From assembly GCA_046091905.1 (NCBI GenBank), contig JBJTCN010000025.1:32817-96816 (forward strand): a DNA stretch of 64,000 bases. Reading direction: 5' to 3'. Positions 1 through 7,144 of the stretch are shown piece by piece; the first letter of the stretch is position 1; each line of letters opens with the position of its first letter. The notes beneath the pieces are model-generated. The model made no database searches. It had not been told where the DNA came from and worked only from the letters and a program-made list of their open reading frames with translations. The position numbers and the translations under genes were made by a program. This stretch comes from ZLKRG08 sp046091905. Its GTDB lineage: Bacteria; Actinomycetota; Actinomycetes; Nanopelagicales; Nanopelagicaceae.

Positions 1-578
1 TCATCGCGGAAGAGATCTAACTTTTCATCAAAGCCACCCAGCTCTTCAAATACCGAACGCCTGATTAACGCACCCGCGGTGCTAACCGAGAGCACTTCAA
101 ATATTCCATCATGCTGACCCTGGTCATATTCATCTTGCTCTAGCCCAGTCCAGCGAGCGCCATTTCGAGCAATGCTGATGCCTACTTCAAGTAGATGCGA
201 ACGATCATTCCAGCCAAGAATTTTTGGACCAACCATTGCAATATTTGGTCGATCGGCAACTGCTTCAAGTAATTTCTCTAGAGCTTTTGAATCAGGAGCG
301 CTGTCATCATGTAATAACCAGATCCACTCATCTTCGGATTCAACTGGTGGCAAGGTAGCCACTGCTTCGGCAACCGCGGTTCCAAAACCTTCGCCGCGAT
401 TGATAGAGATATTCTTAATTCGCGCGCCACTTAATAATTTGGTGGAGCTATCAACGGAACCGGTATCGACGGCGATAGTGCGATTTGGGGTTCTAGATTG
501 AGATGCGACCGCTGCCACTACCTGTGGCAGCCAGGTCGCACCATCATGTACGACCAGAATCGCGGTTACCTGAGACAT
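1..578 (-). CDS. Family 2 glycosyltransferase, N-terminal part (3' end outside window)
   Basis: Reading the minus strand from the ATG at 576-578 gives 192 codons without a stop to the window edge. The protein opens with MSQVTAILVVHDGATWLPQV, the usual GT-A start, then a LLHDDSAPD segment (the acidic nucleotide-sugar/metal site) and GGFDEKLDLFRDD near the acceptor site. Actinobacterial members of this type are often large membrane proteins making cell-envelope glycans, but the membrane part would lie outside the window. It sits 38 bp downstream of whiB2 on the same strand and may be co-transcribed. The substrate cannot be told from what is visible. Confidence 0.85.
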   Translation of the reverse strand, partial: MSQVTAILVVHDGATWLPQVVAAVASQSRTPNRTIAVDTGSVDSSTKLLSGARIKNISINRGEGFGTAVAEAVATLPPVESEDEWIWLLHDDSAPDSKALEKLLEAVADRPNIAMVGPKILGWNDRSHLLEVGISIARNGARWTGLEQDEYDQGQHDGIFEVLSVSTAGALIRRSVFEELGGFDEKLDLFRD

Positions 579-616
579 CAGGTGTAAGTCTTAAGGAATC
601 CGGTCGTTTAGGGAAA

Positions 617-883
617 TTAAGCTGAGCGGCGCTTTAGGCGGCGACGTTCGCGCTCTGAAAGGCCTCCCCAGATGCCAAAACGCTCATCGTGTGCCAAGGC
701 GTATTCAAGGCACTCTGTGCGGACATCGCATGAGGTGCAGACGCGCTTCGCTTCGCGGGTTGAACCGCCTTTTTCGGGGAAGAAGGCCTCTGGATCGGTC
801 TGTGCGCATAGAGCGCGCTCTTGCCATGATAGCTCGACGACCTCGCCAGTTTCCAGCTGAATGCTTGGACCTTCTTGACGCAT
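617..883 (-). CDS. whiB2: WhiB-family iron-sulfur transcription factor, WhiB2/WhmD type
   Basis: This 88-residue protein has the four WhiB cysteines C26, C49, C52 and C58, which bind a 4Fe-4S cluster, followed by the GIWGG turn (about 70-74) and a basic C-terminal tail (RERRRLKRR) for DNA binding. The DPEAFFPEKGGSTREAK stretch is characteristic of the WhiB2/WhmD subgroup, which in other actinobacteria controls septation and cell division. The ATG is preceded by AGGAG at good spacing, and a recognisable promoter lies upstream (939-967). In mycobacteria, from memory, whiB2 also sits close to a mannose-1-phosphate guanylyltransferase gene, as here. Subgroup assignment is by motif only. Confidence 0.93.
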   Translation of the reverse strand: MRQEGPSIQLETGEVVELSWQERALCAQTDPEAFFPEKGGSTREAKRVCTSCDVRTECLEYALAHDERFGIWGGLSERERRRLKRRSA

Positions 884-938
884 GAATCGACTCCTGTGTC
901 GTTTGGGCTCGAGGCTCTCCCCTCAAGTCATTGGGTGA

Positions 939-967
939 ATTACACGCGTGTAACTTAAATAAGTCAA
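939..967 (-). promoter_or_regulatory. whiB2 promoter (-35/-10) with embedded palindrome
   Basis: On the minus strand TTGACT (962-967) and TGTAAT (939-944) are separated by exactly 17 bases, a good sigma-70-type promoter. The predicted RNA has a leader of about 50 nt containing AGGAG. This contrasts with the leaderless pattern of many other genes here. A perfect 14-bp palindrome (940-953) covers the -10 element, so a bound protein would block transcription. Confidence 0.65.
940..953. repeat. 14-bp perfect palindrome over the whiB2 -10 box
   Basis: TTACACG followed by CGTGTAA is a perfect inverted repeat with no spacer. It overlaps the -10 hexamer of the whiB2 promoter, a typical operator placement. 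I do not recognise the cognate regulator. Confidence 0.55.
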
Positions 968-1033
968 GTGGGATTTAGCCATTTAGGGGTGAAAAATGGT
1001 CAAATATCAATAAATTTCAAGATTTTTAATAAT

Positions 1034-2029
1034 TTATTTAAAAATCGGAGAAATTTCGCCGTCTGGATCCACAAATGAATTCTCAATCACAGAACCTGGC
1101 AAAAGTTTGGCACCGATTTCGATAAATGAATTCTTGATTATGCAGTTTTCGGCCTCTACTCCATCAGAGATGATGGAACCATCGATCTGGCACTCGGTTA
1201 ATGTGCAATGTGCACCAATCGCGCTGCCTCCAACAAATTCTCCTGAAATCTGCTCGCTTAAAGAGACGAAATTATTATCGCGATGCGAAAATTTATACAT
1301 ATCTAGCGCATCTGCATCAGCCAAGCCGCTAACTAAGTCGCGCGAACCTTTCATGAGTGCATTTGGGGTACCAATATCTAGCCAATATGCCTTTTCAATG
1401 TAACCCATTACTTTCATATTCTTTGAAATTAAATCCGGAAAAGTTTGGCGTTCCACACTTACCACTTCATGCTCGGGAATCAGAGCGATTACCGATTTAT
1501 CAAAAACATAACAACCAGCATTAATAGTGTTAGTTACTGGGTTATCCATTTTTTCTAAGAATGCTGTGACTCGTCCTGCATCATCGGTTGGTACGCAACC
1601 ATATGCGCGGGCATCATCGACAGGCGTTAAGTGAAGCGTGACATCTGCATTTGAATTTTTATGTAGTTCGAGCTGGCTCTCTAAACGATGAGAACTTAAA
1701 ACATCGCCATTAAAAATCACTACCTGCGCATCACCTGCTAATTCTTTAGCTGCATTTCTGATTGCGCCGCCGGTTCCAAGTGGCTCTTTTTCAACAGCAT
1801 ATTTAATCTCCATGCCCCACTTAGCGCCATCACCAAAATAAGGAATAAAAACCTCTGATAAATAAGATGTTGCCAACACAATTCTTTTAATGCCCGCCCT
1901 ACGCGCCATTGCTAATTGATGTTCCGTGACTGGTAAGGATGCAATTGGCAGCATCGGTTTTGGTCGATGGTTGGTAAGTGGGCGTAACCGGGTCCCAAAA
2001 CCGCCTACTAAGAGAATAGCCTCAGCCAT
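1034..2029 (-). CDS. Sugar-1-phosphate nucleotidyltransferase (ManC/RmlA2-like)
   Basis: The enzyme family couples a sugar-1-phosphate with an NTP to make an NDP-sugar. The N-terminus carries the signature GGFGTRLRPLT with PKPM (residues about 8-26), then KEPLGTGGAI and a metal-binding FNGDV. The C-terminal region (about 255-331) looks like the left-handed beta-helix seen in GDP-mannose and glucose-1-phosphate enzymes. Length, 331 aa, is normal. Position next to whiB2 matches the mycobacterial manB/rmlA2 locus, so mannose-1-phosphate guanylyltransferase is the best guess; a thymidylyl or uridylyl enzyme is possible. Its start overlaps the end of dapC by 8 bp, implying co-transcription. Confidence 0.85.
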   Translation of the reverse strand: MAEAILLVGGFGTRLRPLTNHRPKPMLPIASLPVTEHQLAMARRAGIKRIVLATSYLSEVFIPYFGDGAKWGMEIKYAVEKEPLGTGGAIRNAAKELAGDAQVVIFNGDVLSSHRLESQLELHKNSNADVTLHLTPVDDARAYGCVPTDDAGRVTAFLEKMDNPVTNTINAGCYVFDKSVIALIPEHEVVSVERQTFPDLISKNMKVMGYIEKAYWLDIGTPNALMKGSRDLVSGLADADALDMYKFSHRDNNFVSLSEQISGEFVGGSAIGAHCTLTECQIDGSIISDGVEAENCIIKNSFIEIGAKLLPGSVIENSFVDPDGEISPIFK

Positions 2030-3080
2030 TAGTTAGTCGATTCACCAATTCATCAATTTGCGCATTGGTTGCGGTCATGGCGATTCGTACGTGTTTTCCG
2101 CCCTTTTCGCCATAGAAATGGCCAGGTGTAACCAAGATGCCGCGCTCTGCAAACCACGCAACGCTATCCCAATCGCTCTCGCCTCGGGTTACCCAGAGAT
2201 ATAAACCAGCTTCAGAGTGCTCAACTTTGAAACCATGTTTTTCAATTGCACCTTTTACCTTTGCTTTACGCGCATTGTAAAGGGCTCTCTGTGCTACAAC
2301 ATGTTGCTCATCGCTAAGGGCCGCAATCATGGCCTTTTGTACCGGTAGCGGCACCATCATGCCGGCATGTTTTCGTACCTCTAAAATTTTGGCGATTAAA
2401 TCTCTATCGCCGATTAACATGGCAGCGCGATATCCAGCCATTGAAGAGCGTTTTGATAAGGAATGAACTGCCAAAATATTCTTATTGTTGCCGCCAGTTA
2501 ATGAGAGAATCGACTTTGGAGTGATTCCGTTTCCAAATTCTAAATAGCACTCATCGGCAACTACGATGCCGCCTTTGCGCGCCCATTCAATGGCATTAAT
2601 TAATTCAAGATCACTATGCACTCGCCCGGTTGGGTTGGATGGTGAATTCACCCAAGCTAGATCCGCAGTTGGCCAAGAGTTGGCATCAAAATCAACCGCA
2701 GTTGCTTTAGTTTTGGCAATCATCGAACCAACTAAATAAGTTGGATATGCAATCTCTGGATATAGAGCATGGCTACTCTCTAAAATAGTTGGTAGCCAAG
2801 CCACCAACTCTTTGGAGCCAATTAGCGGCAAAACTGCGAAATCACCTGTGGCGCCTAACTTACCTTTAGCCCAGTTGGTAATTGCTTTACGTAGCTCGAC
2901 AGTTCCGGCTGTTAATGGGTAATTCGGTGAATTGGAAGCCTTTCTAAAGGTCTCTTGTATAAATTCTGGTGTTGGATCAACTGGCGTACCAACTGAAAGA
3001 TCTATAAAACCAGAAGGATGCGCTCGCGCTTTCTCACCGAAAGGCGCTAACGCATCCCAAGGAAAATCTGGAAGCTTCAA
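2022..3080 (-). CDS. dapC: N-succinyldiaminopimelate aminotransferase, actinobacterial DapC
   Basis: This 352-aa fold-type I PLP aminotransferase would convert N-succinyl-2-amino-6-oxopimelate to N-succinyl-LL-diaminopimelate in lysine and peptidoglycan synthesis. The SPSNPTGR motif is at about 146-153 and the Schiff-base lysine is K210 in HSLSKRSSMAGYR. It lies 8 bp downstream of fdxA; the fdxA-dapC pair is a conserved actinobacterial arrangement and decides the function among similar aminotransferases. The succinylase branch is also supported by dapD at 17790-18707. Confidence 0.9.
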   Translation of the reverse strand: MKLPDFPWDALAPFGEKARAHPSGFIDLSVGTPVDPTPEFIQETFRKASNSPNYPLTAGTVELRKAITNWAKGKLGATGDFAVLPLIGSKELVAWLPTILESSHALYPEIAYPTYLVGSMIAKTKATAVDFDANSWPTADLAWVNSPSNPTGRVHSDLELINAIEWARKGGIVVADECYLEFGNGITPKSILSLTGGNNKNILAVHSLSKRSSMAGYRAAMLIGDRDLIAKILEVRKHAGMMVPLPVQKAMIAALSDEQHVVAQRALYNARKAKVKGAIEKHGFKVEHSEAGLYLWVTRGESDWDSVAWFAERGILVTPGHFYGEKGGKHVRIAMTATNAQIDELVNRLTNG

Positions 3081-3088
3081 ATTCTTAA

Positions 3089-3409
3089 TTAATCGTTCTT
3101 AGTTGGCAAAGCTTTAACAAACTCTGGATCAAAATCCTTCTTGCCTACTTTTGCAGCACCGCCTGGCGAACCTAATTCGATAAAGAACTGTAGCGCCTTT
3201 TCGCGGAATTCATTTAAATTCTCTGGGACATCATCTTCGTAATAGATTGCTTCTACCGGGCAGACTGGTTCGCAGGCGCCACAATCCACACATTCATCTG
3301 GGTGGATATAGAGCATGCGATTGCCTTCATAGATGCAATCGACTGGGCACTCGTCGATACAAGATTTATCTTTGACGTCTACACATGGCTCGGCAATTAC
3401 GTATGTCAT
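3089..3409 (-). CDS. fdxA: 7Fe ferredoxin (3Fe-4S/4Fe-4S)
   Basis: The 106-aa protein is a small electron carrier with cysteines at 9, 17, 21, 25, 40, 43, 46 and 50, including CxxCxxxCP (40-51) for the 4Fe-4S cluster. MTYVIAEPC is the classical actinobacterial FdxA start, so I use the ATG at 3407-3409 rather than one six codons upstream. A TAGAAT hexamer ends 7 bases before this ATG, fitting a leaderless message. Its electron partners are not visible here. Expressed together with dapC. Confidence 0.95.
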   Translation of the reverse strand: MTYVIAEPCVDVKDKSCIDECPVDCIYEGNRMLYIHPDECVDCGACEPVCPVEAIYYEDDVPENLNEFREKALQFFIELGSPGGAAKVGKKDFDPEFVKALPTKND

Positions 3410-3416
3410 GGCTGGA

Positions 3417-3422
3417 ATTCTA
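3417..3422 (-). promoter_or_regulatory. -10 element for leaderless fdxA
   Basis: TAGAAT, 7-base spacer, then ATG on the minus strand. With the usual 6-7 base distance from -10 to transcription start, the mRNA would begin at the start codon. No Shine-Dalgarno sequence is needed or seen. Confidence 0.6.
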
Positions 3423-3439
3423 CCCAATCACCCACGCTT

Positions 3440-3445
3440 TACTAT
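3440..3445 (+). promoter_or_regulatory. -10 element for leaderless GNAT gene
   Basis: TACTAT, 6-base spacer, ATG at 3452. It lies in the same 42-bp divergent gap as the fdxA -10 element. Confidence 0.55.
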
Positions 3446-3451
3446 TCCTAC

Positions 3452-4369
3452 ATGGGCCAGATTTCAGAGAGTGATATTGGCAAAAAGGTAACCATCCGCC
3501 TGCAAGATAACCCTGGTTACCGCGACATTGTGGGACTGCTACTTAGCCCAACCAGTATTAAGAATCGACATGGAGAGATTGTTAACTTTGATCCGGCCCT
3601 GATTTATATCTGGCGCGAAATTAAAGAGGTACCAAGAAGTGCCACCAAAGGAGCGCCGTTATCTATTCGAGTTTATGACCTAGAGCGAGCAGCAAGTAAA
3701 ACTTGGAGAGCAAGAGAAGAGGCGATAGTTGGCAATTGGTTACTTCGAGCAGATATCGGAATTACCCGCCGAGCAAATTCTGCGTTAGTACTTGGTAACG
3801 ATAACCATATTGATGAAGTTATCTCCTGGTATCGCGAGCGCGATTTACAACCAACTATCTCAATTGTGCCTGATTTATTACCTGAGTTAGACCAAGAATT
3901 TGAACGACGCGGTTTTGCTAAATTGCTAGATGTACATGTGATGGTTAAAGATTCAGGCAGCTCAAAATCAAATCTAGACTTTGAAAATTTAGCGCAGCCA
4001 AATGCGGAATGGCTTGCAGTAAATAGCGATGAGAAAATTGAGCATCTGCTAAAAGCATCCCCTGCTAAATATCTAATGATGCGCAGAGATGGAAAGGTAG
4101 CCGCCATCGGCAGAATTGCATTTGCCGATAATTGGGCGATGCTCTCCCGAATCTGGGTTGATCCAACACTTAGAGGCCAAGGTTTAGGTAGAGAGATGTT
4201 AAAAGCACTGGAGAGCCACTCTCAAGGCGCGAAATTAGGATTGCAAGTATCGGTTGAAAATGAAATTGCAATAGAACTATATAGATCGGCAGGTTACGTA
4301 ATCCACCATACCTACCGGCTTAGATCTCAATCCCAGCAAATAAATCTCTCTCAAGATTGTCAGTGTTAA
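3452..4369 (+). CDS. GNAT-family N-acetyltransferase with N-terminal SH3-like domain
   Basis: The 305-aa product has an N-terminal beta-rich region (about 1-65) like that of actinobacterial acetyltransferases related to Rv0428c. A GNAT domain fills the C-terminal half, with the acetyl-CoA loop RGQGLGREM (about 250-258) and a following helix ending in ELYRSAGY. The acceptor is unknown. The ATG at 3452 is chosen because it follows a -10 hexamer by 6 bases; an open frame upstream merely crosses fdxA. The gene lies beside mshB, but it is not obviously the mycothiol synthase MshD, which has two GNAT domains. Its last 50 bp overlap the 3' end of mshB in convergent orientation. Confidence 0.8.
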   Translation: MGQISESDIGKKVTIRLQDNPGYRDIVGLLLSPTSIKNRHGEIVNFDPALIYIWREIKEVPRSATKGAPLSIRVYDLERAASKTWRAREEAIVGNWLLRADIGITRRANSALVLGNDNHIDEVISWYRERDLQPTISIVPDLLPELDQEFERRGFAKLLDVHVMVKDSGSSKSNLDFENLAQPNAEWLAVNSDEKIEHLLKASPAKYLMMRRDGKVAAIGRIAFADNWAMLSRIWVDPTLRGQGLGREMLKALESHSQGAKLGLQVSVENEIAIELYRSAGYVIHHTYRLRSQSQQINLSQDCQC

Positions 4370-5159
4370 AAGGCCCTGCCTTCTTACCTTTAACTAGCAT
4401 GTAGTACTCATCTCCAAAGACTTGCACGCCTAAGTTATTGGAAAGAGCAAAAAACGGCCCATCTAAAGAGATCTGAGTAGCATGGGCTTTCATTGCTGCC
4501 ATCTTCTTATCAACTTGATTTGGTGCATGTACCACTGCGCTAACAAATGAATCATCCTTTACAAAGGGCAGCTCGTCTACACTCTCTGCGCCAAAGAAAT
4601 CACTGCCCTGGGCGTTCATTGCATCCATTCCTCGTTGCACAACTGATTTCGGCATGATGTTCCAGTAAATCTTCTGAATCTGCCAAGTAGCAATTTCGGA
4701 TGCGCGCATTGCCACCCGATGAGTTTGAATATGATCGGGATGGCCGTAACCGCCGTTTTCATCATAAGTAACCATTACTTGTGGCTTAATCTCATCAATA
4801 ACCTCGGCTAATTTTTTAGCTGCCTCTTCAACATCTGCGCGCCAGAAACAATTTGGGTGCTGATTCGGGGGCGTATCTATCATTCCGCTATCTCGATAAG
4901 TTCCAAGGAAGCGATGATCTTTAACGCCAAGTTCTTTCATAGCGTTAGCAAGTTCAGTAACTCGGTGAGCACCTAACTTATCTTCGGCGCTACTTGCCAG
5001 GTGGGATAGTTCTGGCACCAAAACTTCGCCCTCTTCGCCGCGAGTACAGGTAATTAAAGTAACCGCAACGCCATCCTCAACCATCTGCGCCATTGTTGCG
5101 CCATTGTTAATCGTTTCATCATCCGGATGTGCATGTACAAATAGCGCGCGTCTATTCAT
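4320..5159 (-). CDS. mshB: GlcNAc-Ins deacetylase of mycothiol synthesis, MshB
   Basis: MshB removes acetyl from 1-D-myo-inositol 2-acetamido-2-deoxy-glucopyranoside in mycothiol biosynthesis. The 279-aa protein has HAHPDDE at 9-15, giving zinc ligands H11 and D14 and catalytic D13, and GHPDH at 139-143 with H140 and zinc ligand H143, matching the LmbE/PIG-L fold. The TYDENGGYGHPDH stretch is typical of MshB and Mca. The start ATG overlaps the moeZ stop by one base (TAATG), so the two are translationally coupled. Mca is the main alternative, but length and locus favour MshB. Confidence 0.87.
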   Translation of the reverse strand: MNRRALFVHAHPDDETINNGATMAQMVEDGVAVTLITCTRGEEGEVLVPELSHLASSAEDKLGAHRVTELANAMKELGVKDHRFLGTYRDSGMIDTPPNQHPNCFWRADVEEAAKKLAEVIDEIKPQVMVTYDENGGYGHPDHIQTHRVAMRASEIATWQIQKIYWNIMPKSVVQRGMDAMNAQGSDFFGAESVDELPFVKDDSFVSAVVHAPNQVDKKMAAMKAHATQISLDGPFFALSNNLGVQVFGDEYYMLVKGKKAGPFNTDNLERDLFAGIEI

Positions 5160-6283
5160 TAGCTACTCTCTTCCCAGGCGAGGATTCCACCTTTTAAGTG
5201 GGTGGCATTTGTAAAACCAGCTGATTTTAATATTGCCAAACATTGCGCAGATCGGGTGCCACTTCGGCAATGCAGAACTATCTGCCGATCTCGGGGCAAA
5301 TCTCTTAGTGCACTACCATCTTCAAACTTATCCTTAGGTATAAGTACTGCCCCTGGAATCGCTGATGCTTCATGCTCTGCCGGCTCACGAACATCTATCA
5401 AAAGAAAATCAATCATCTGTCGCAGCTCTTCTGATGTGATGGATTCAGATAGACCACAGAAAGCGTCATAATCCGGGAGCAACTCAGGCTGCGTTCCATT
5501 GCAAATTGGGCAAAGCGCGCTCTTCTTGATTGAAATCTTTGTATGAGAAGTCTCTAAAGCATTAAAAATTAGTAAATTTCCTAAGAGGCTTTCGCCAATT
5601 CCAGTTATTAACTTAATCGCTTCACTTGTTTGAATTGAACCAATTGCTCCACATAGGACTCCCAAGACTCCGCCTTCGGCGCAACTAGGCACGCTTCCAA
5701 CAGGTGGCGGGGTTGGATGTAAACATCTATAGCACGGACCTGCTGCGCTCCAAAATACCGAAACCTGACCATCAAATCGATAGATGCTTCCCCAAATATA
5801 AGGTTTACCTAATAGCGCCGCTGCATCATTAACTAAATAGCGCGTAGCAAAATTATCAGTGCAATCAATTATTAAATCGTAGTCTTTGAATATTTCTAGC
5901 GCATTTGAAGAATCTAATCTAACTTCATGCAAATTGACTTTGATCTTTGGATTTAGCGCTAACGTCTTCTCTTTCGCACTTTGAGCCTTGCTCTTACCCA
6001 GATCAACTTGGGTATGGATAATCTGCCTTTGTAGATTGGAAATATCTACTCGATCAAAATCTACTATTCCAAGTTCTCCCACACCTGCGGCGGCTAGGTA
6101 CATAATTGTCGGAGAGCCCAATCCGCCTGCACCAATACAGAGTACTTTTGAGTTCACAATTCGCATTTGTCCAATTGCATCAATCTCAGGAATCAAAAGA
6201 TGGCGAGAGAATCTCTCTTTCTCATCTCCAGATAATTCTCGCCCTGGTTGGACAATCGGCTTCATATCGCGCAATTCTGCCAT
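5159..6283 (-). CDS. moeZ: ThiS/MoaD adenylyltransferase-sulfurtransferase, MoeZ
   Basis: MoeZ activates the C-terminus of small sulfur carriers (MoaD, ThiS, CysO) and transfers sulfur for molybdopterin, thiamine or cysteine synthesis. The N-terminal E1-like domain has GAGGLG (51-56) and the zinc cysteines C184, C187, C258 and C261, with a conserved SCAEGG (C201). The C-terminal rhodanese domain (about 290-374) has active-site C339 in HCRSGTRS, so sulfur transfer should be intact. The ATG at 6281-6283 gives 374 aa; an in-frame ATG at 6263-6265 (MKPIVQPG) aligns better with known starts and cannot be excluded. It diverges from the TetR gene with only 13 bp between start codons. Confidence 0.9.
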   Translation of the reverse strand: MAELRDMKPIVQPGRELSGDEKERFSRHLLIPEIDAIGQMRIVNSKVLCIGAGGLGSPTIMYLAAAGVGELGIVDFDRVDISNLQRQIIHTQVDLGKSKAQSAKEKTLALNPKIKVNLHEVRLDSSNALEIFKDYDLIIDCTDNFATRYLVNDAAALLGKPYIWGSIYRFDGQVSVFWSAAGPCYRCLHPTPPPVGSVPSCAEGGVLGVLCGAIGSIQTSEAIKLITGIGESLLGNLLIFNALETSHTKISIKKSALCPICNGTQPELLPDYDAFCGLSESITSEELRQMIDFLLIDVREPAEHEASAIPGAVLIPKDKFEDGSALRDLPRDRQIVLHCRSGTRSAQCLAILKSAGFTNATHLKGGILAWEESS

Positions 6284-6289
6284 TAAGAT
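6284..6289 (+). promoter_or_regulatory. -10 element for leaderless TetR gene
   Basis: TAAGAT, 7-base spacer, ATG at 6297. The hexamer directly abuts the moeZ start codon on the other strand, so polymerase or repressor bound here would also cover moeZ initiation. Confidence 0.6.
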
Positions 6290-6296
6290 TCGACCA

Positions 6297-6902
6297 ATGA
6301 GTAACGATAAGGCGAGACTTCCACGTGATGAGCGCCGCGCACAATTGTTGGCTGCTGCACTGGAAGTATTCACCGCTGCTGGATATCACTCTGCAGCTAT
6401 GGATGAAATTGCAGATCGCGCTGGCGTTAGTAAGCCGGTGCTCTATCAGCACTTCCCTTCAAAATTGGATTTATATCTAGCGGTACTAGATACACATATT
6501 GATTCATTGGTCTTTGCAATTCAACGCGCAATTCAATCAACGCCAGATAATGCAAAGCGCGTACAAGCCACAATCGGCGCCTACTTTGATTTTATTGAGG
6601 CTGAGGGTGAGGCCTTTCGCTTGCTTTTTGAAAGCGATATGAATGTTGAACCAGCAGTTCGCGAACGATTAAATCGAATGACATACGACTGCGCTGCTGC
6701 AGTCAGTGCAGTGATCTCACTAGATACTGGTTTGCCACAAGAAGCAGCAATGTTACTTGGCGTAGGTTTAATTGGTAGTGCACAAGTTAGCGCCCGTCAT
6801 TGGTTAGAACGTGATTCGAAATTAACTCGCGAACAAGCACAGGTTTTGGCAACTAATATTATTTGGCGAGGCATCTCAGGCTTTCCCAGAAATGAACACT
6901 AG
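6297..6902 (+). CDS. TetR-family transcriptional regulator
   Basis: This 201-aa regulator has the N-terminal TetR helix-turn-helix at about 10-57 (RRAQLLAAALEVF ... SKPVLYQHFPSK), followed by an all-helical ligand/dimer domain. The order TetR, DUF3107 protein, DEAD-box helicase is a conserved actinobacterial block (as I recall around Rv3208 in M. tuberculosis), and moeZ lies nearby there too. The ligand and target genes are unknown; autoregulation, perhaps with moeZ, is plausible given the shared 13-bp region. Start chosen by the -10 element ending 7 bases upstream. Confidence 0.9.
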   Translation: MSNDKARLPRDERRAQLLAAALEVFTAAGYHSAAMDEIADRAGVSKPVLYQHFPSKLDLYLAVLDTHIDSLVFAIQRAIQSTPDNAKRVQATIGAYFDFIEAEGEAFRLLFESDMNVEPAVRERLNRMTYDCAAAVSAVISLDTGLPQEAAMLLGVGLIGSAQVSARHWLERDSKLTREQAQVLATNIIWRGISGFPRNEH

Positions 6903-6919
6903 AAATGAAGGTTACTTAA

Positions 6920-7144
6920 ATGGCACATGTACGTATCGCAGTTACTGATGTAATTTCAGAAATTTCATTTGAAGCTGCAGATAATCCTAAAGAAATCAAA
7001 ACAGCAATCGAGAAGGCCTTAGCGGCTGGAACCGTGCTTGCTCTGACTGATACCAAGGGACGCGAATATGTAGTGCCAGCGGCAAAGATTGGTTATGTCG
7101 AAATCGGCGAACAATCTGAACGTCGCGTTGGATTTGGCAAATAG
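6920..7144 (+). CDS. DUF3107 family protein
   Basis: The 74-aa protein matches the small actinobacterial DUF3107 family: an N-terminal beta strand (VRIAVTDV), a helix rich in alanine, and the C-terminal VPAAKIGYVEIG...RRVGFG signature. Function is not established. A GAAGG sequence about 7 bases before the ATG serves as ribosome binding site. It follows the TetR gene by 17 bp and its stop codon is immediately followed by the helicase start, so the three are one operon. Confidence 0.88.
   Translation: MAHVRIAVTDVISEISFEAADNPKEIKTAIEKALAAGTVLALTDTKGREYVVPAAKIGYVEIGEQSERRVGFGK

Noticed and set aside
3302..3451. Longer N-terminus for the GNAT protein
   Set aside because: This stretch is antisense to fdxA, whose eight cysteines are certain. 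A -10 element and ATG at 3452 give a better start.
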